This document shows, in pieces, positions 63,315-64,000 of a stretch of DNA of 64,000 nt (position 1 is the first letter of the stretch; each line of letters starts with the position of its first letter). The translations under genes and the position numbers were made by a program. A model generated the notes under the pieces. The model was not told the DNA's origin. It ran no database searches and saw only the letters and a program-made list of their open reading frames with translations. The DNA comes from Istiophorus platypterus (Eukaryota > Chordata > Actinopteri > Istiophoriformes > Istiophoridae): positions 5,111,643 through 5,175,642 of the forward strand of contig CM029116.1 in NCBI GenBank assembly GCA_016859345.1, written 5' to 3'.

Positions 63315-64000
63315 GTAAGTCTCAGCACCCCGGGGTTCTACACAAAGGCACCCAGCCCCGTAATCAGATTCTGCTGCTTATCATAGCCTGACATAACAAG
63401 CAGAGTTTTCACAAACGGATAACTGTGTGATTAAACGAGACTCTTTGCCGGGCACGGGGATCAATTTTTTTTTATTTATTTTTTATTTTTTTCCATAATG
63501 TTGTTGTTGCAGGCACTTACTGCAGGTCATTCGATGCTACTGTGTCAGGAAATAGTTTAGAGTTGGAGTTGCTGCCAACCCCCACACACGAACAAACACA
63601 CCTTCCACCACTATGACCTCACCACCATAAGCCTGAGGGCCCAAATTTCACTCTGACCCCAACATGTCAGGGCCATTGCCCTTACAATTTCCACTCCATA
63701 ACCCTCTCTCTGTGTCTTCAGATGGATAGAGCTCTAATAGGAGCTGGAGGAGGTGAGGCTGTCTCAGTTTCTTTCTACTAGGTGATATGAAACTGCCTCA
63801 CGCTGACCTGAAAAAGAGGATTTCATGCAGCGATAAGAACTTTTTCCTAATGTGGGATCCTTTCATATTTTTTTCAATTATAAATTAATTTTTTTTCAAA
63901 TAAGATGCCATGTCTGTATTTCCAAGTGATCTCCCAGTGTGTTATTCTTGTCTCTTAGGTTTTCTCATGCAGCTGCAAAATTATTGAGCACTTGTCAGTT
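63315..64000 (+). other. arhgap42: start of arhgap42 intron 7 (cut by window edge)
   Basis: Begins gtaagt. T-rich, with no convincing next exon before the end of the window. Confidence 0.8.

Noticed and set aside
63722..63752. Splice-like unit: cttcag, 31 nt starting ATGGATAGAG, then gtgagg
   Set aside because: After phase-0 exon 7, a 31-nt exon would break the frame, and its translation does not resemble the BAR-to-PH linker expected next. Probably a chance acceptor/donor pair.

Overview
The window reads as nuclear DNA of a ray-finned (probably percomorph-like) fish. It holds one recognisable protein-coding gene in short exons split by long AT-rich introns with GT..AG borders. Microsatellites are frequent ((GT)n, (AT)n, (CT)n, (AAT)n), and there are relics of a Tc1/mariner transposon and an L2/CR1-type LINE of kinds common in teleosts. 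There is no sign of bacterial gene organisation, and most long open frames are low-complexity artefacts.

The gene is the 5' part of arhgap42 (GRAF3, a BAR-PH-RhoGAP-SH3 protein) on the + strand. Seven coding exons were located from splice sites, reading phase and similarity to the GRAF family: 13804-13957, 32522-32617, 35715-35776, 52551-52622, 61439-61540, 61797-61907 and 63210-63314. Joined in phase they give 234 residues with no stop, which is essentially the N-terminal BAR domain. The PH, RhoGAP and SH3 exons lie beyond the right edge. GRAF3 is known in mammals as a smooth-muscle-enriched Rho GTPase-activating protein. The BAR domain dimerises, binds curved membrane and restrains the GAP domain.

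Layout: 1-13.35 kb is upstream intergenic DNA with a C-poor 89-bp-period minisatellite at 5.1-5.5 kb and two long AT tracts. 13.35-13.80 kb is the putative promoter and leader, with a TATA-like box, a short upstream ORF and a pyrimidine-rich tract ending at the start codon. Intron 1 (18.6 kb) carries a G-rich quadruplex-like tract, a 100-bp GT tract and a nested Tc1/mariner relic. Intron 2 (3.1 kb) opens with a (CT)n tract that ends in a decoy 3' splice site. Intron 3 (16.8 kb) holds a LINE fragment and an unexplained GC-richer open frame. Intron 4 (8.8 kb) holds twin GT/AT microsatellites, a near-perfect 758-bp tandem duplication and a strong candidate 15-nt in-frame microexon. Introns 5 to 7 are short or partial.

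The most interesting observation is the candidate microexon at 57740-57754. It has good flanking splice signals, keeps frame between exons 4 and 5, and would insert five residues (EVGCQ) next to a lysine-rich stretch of the BAR domain.
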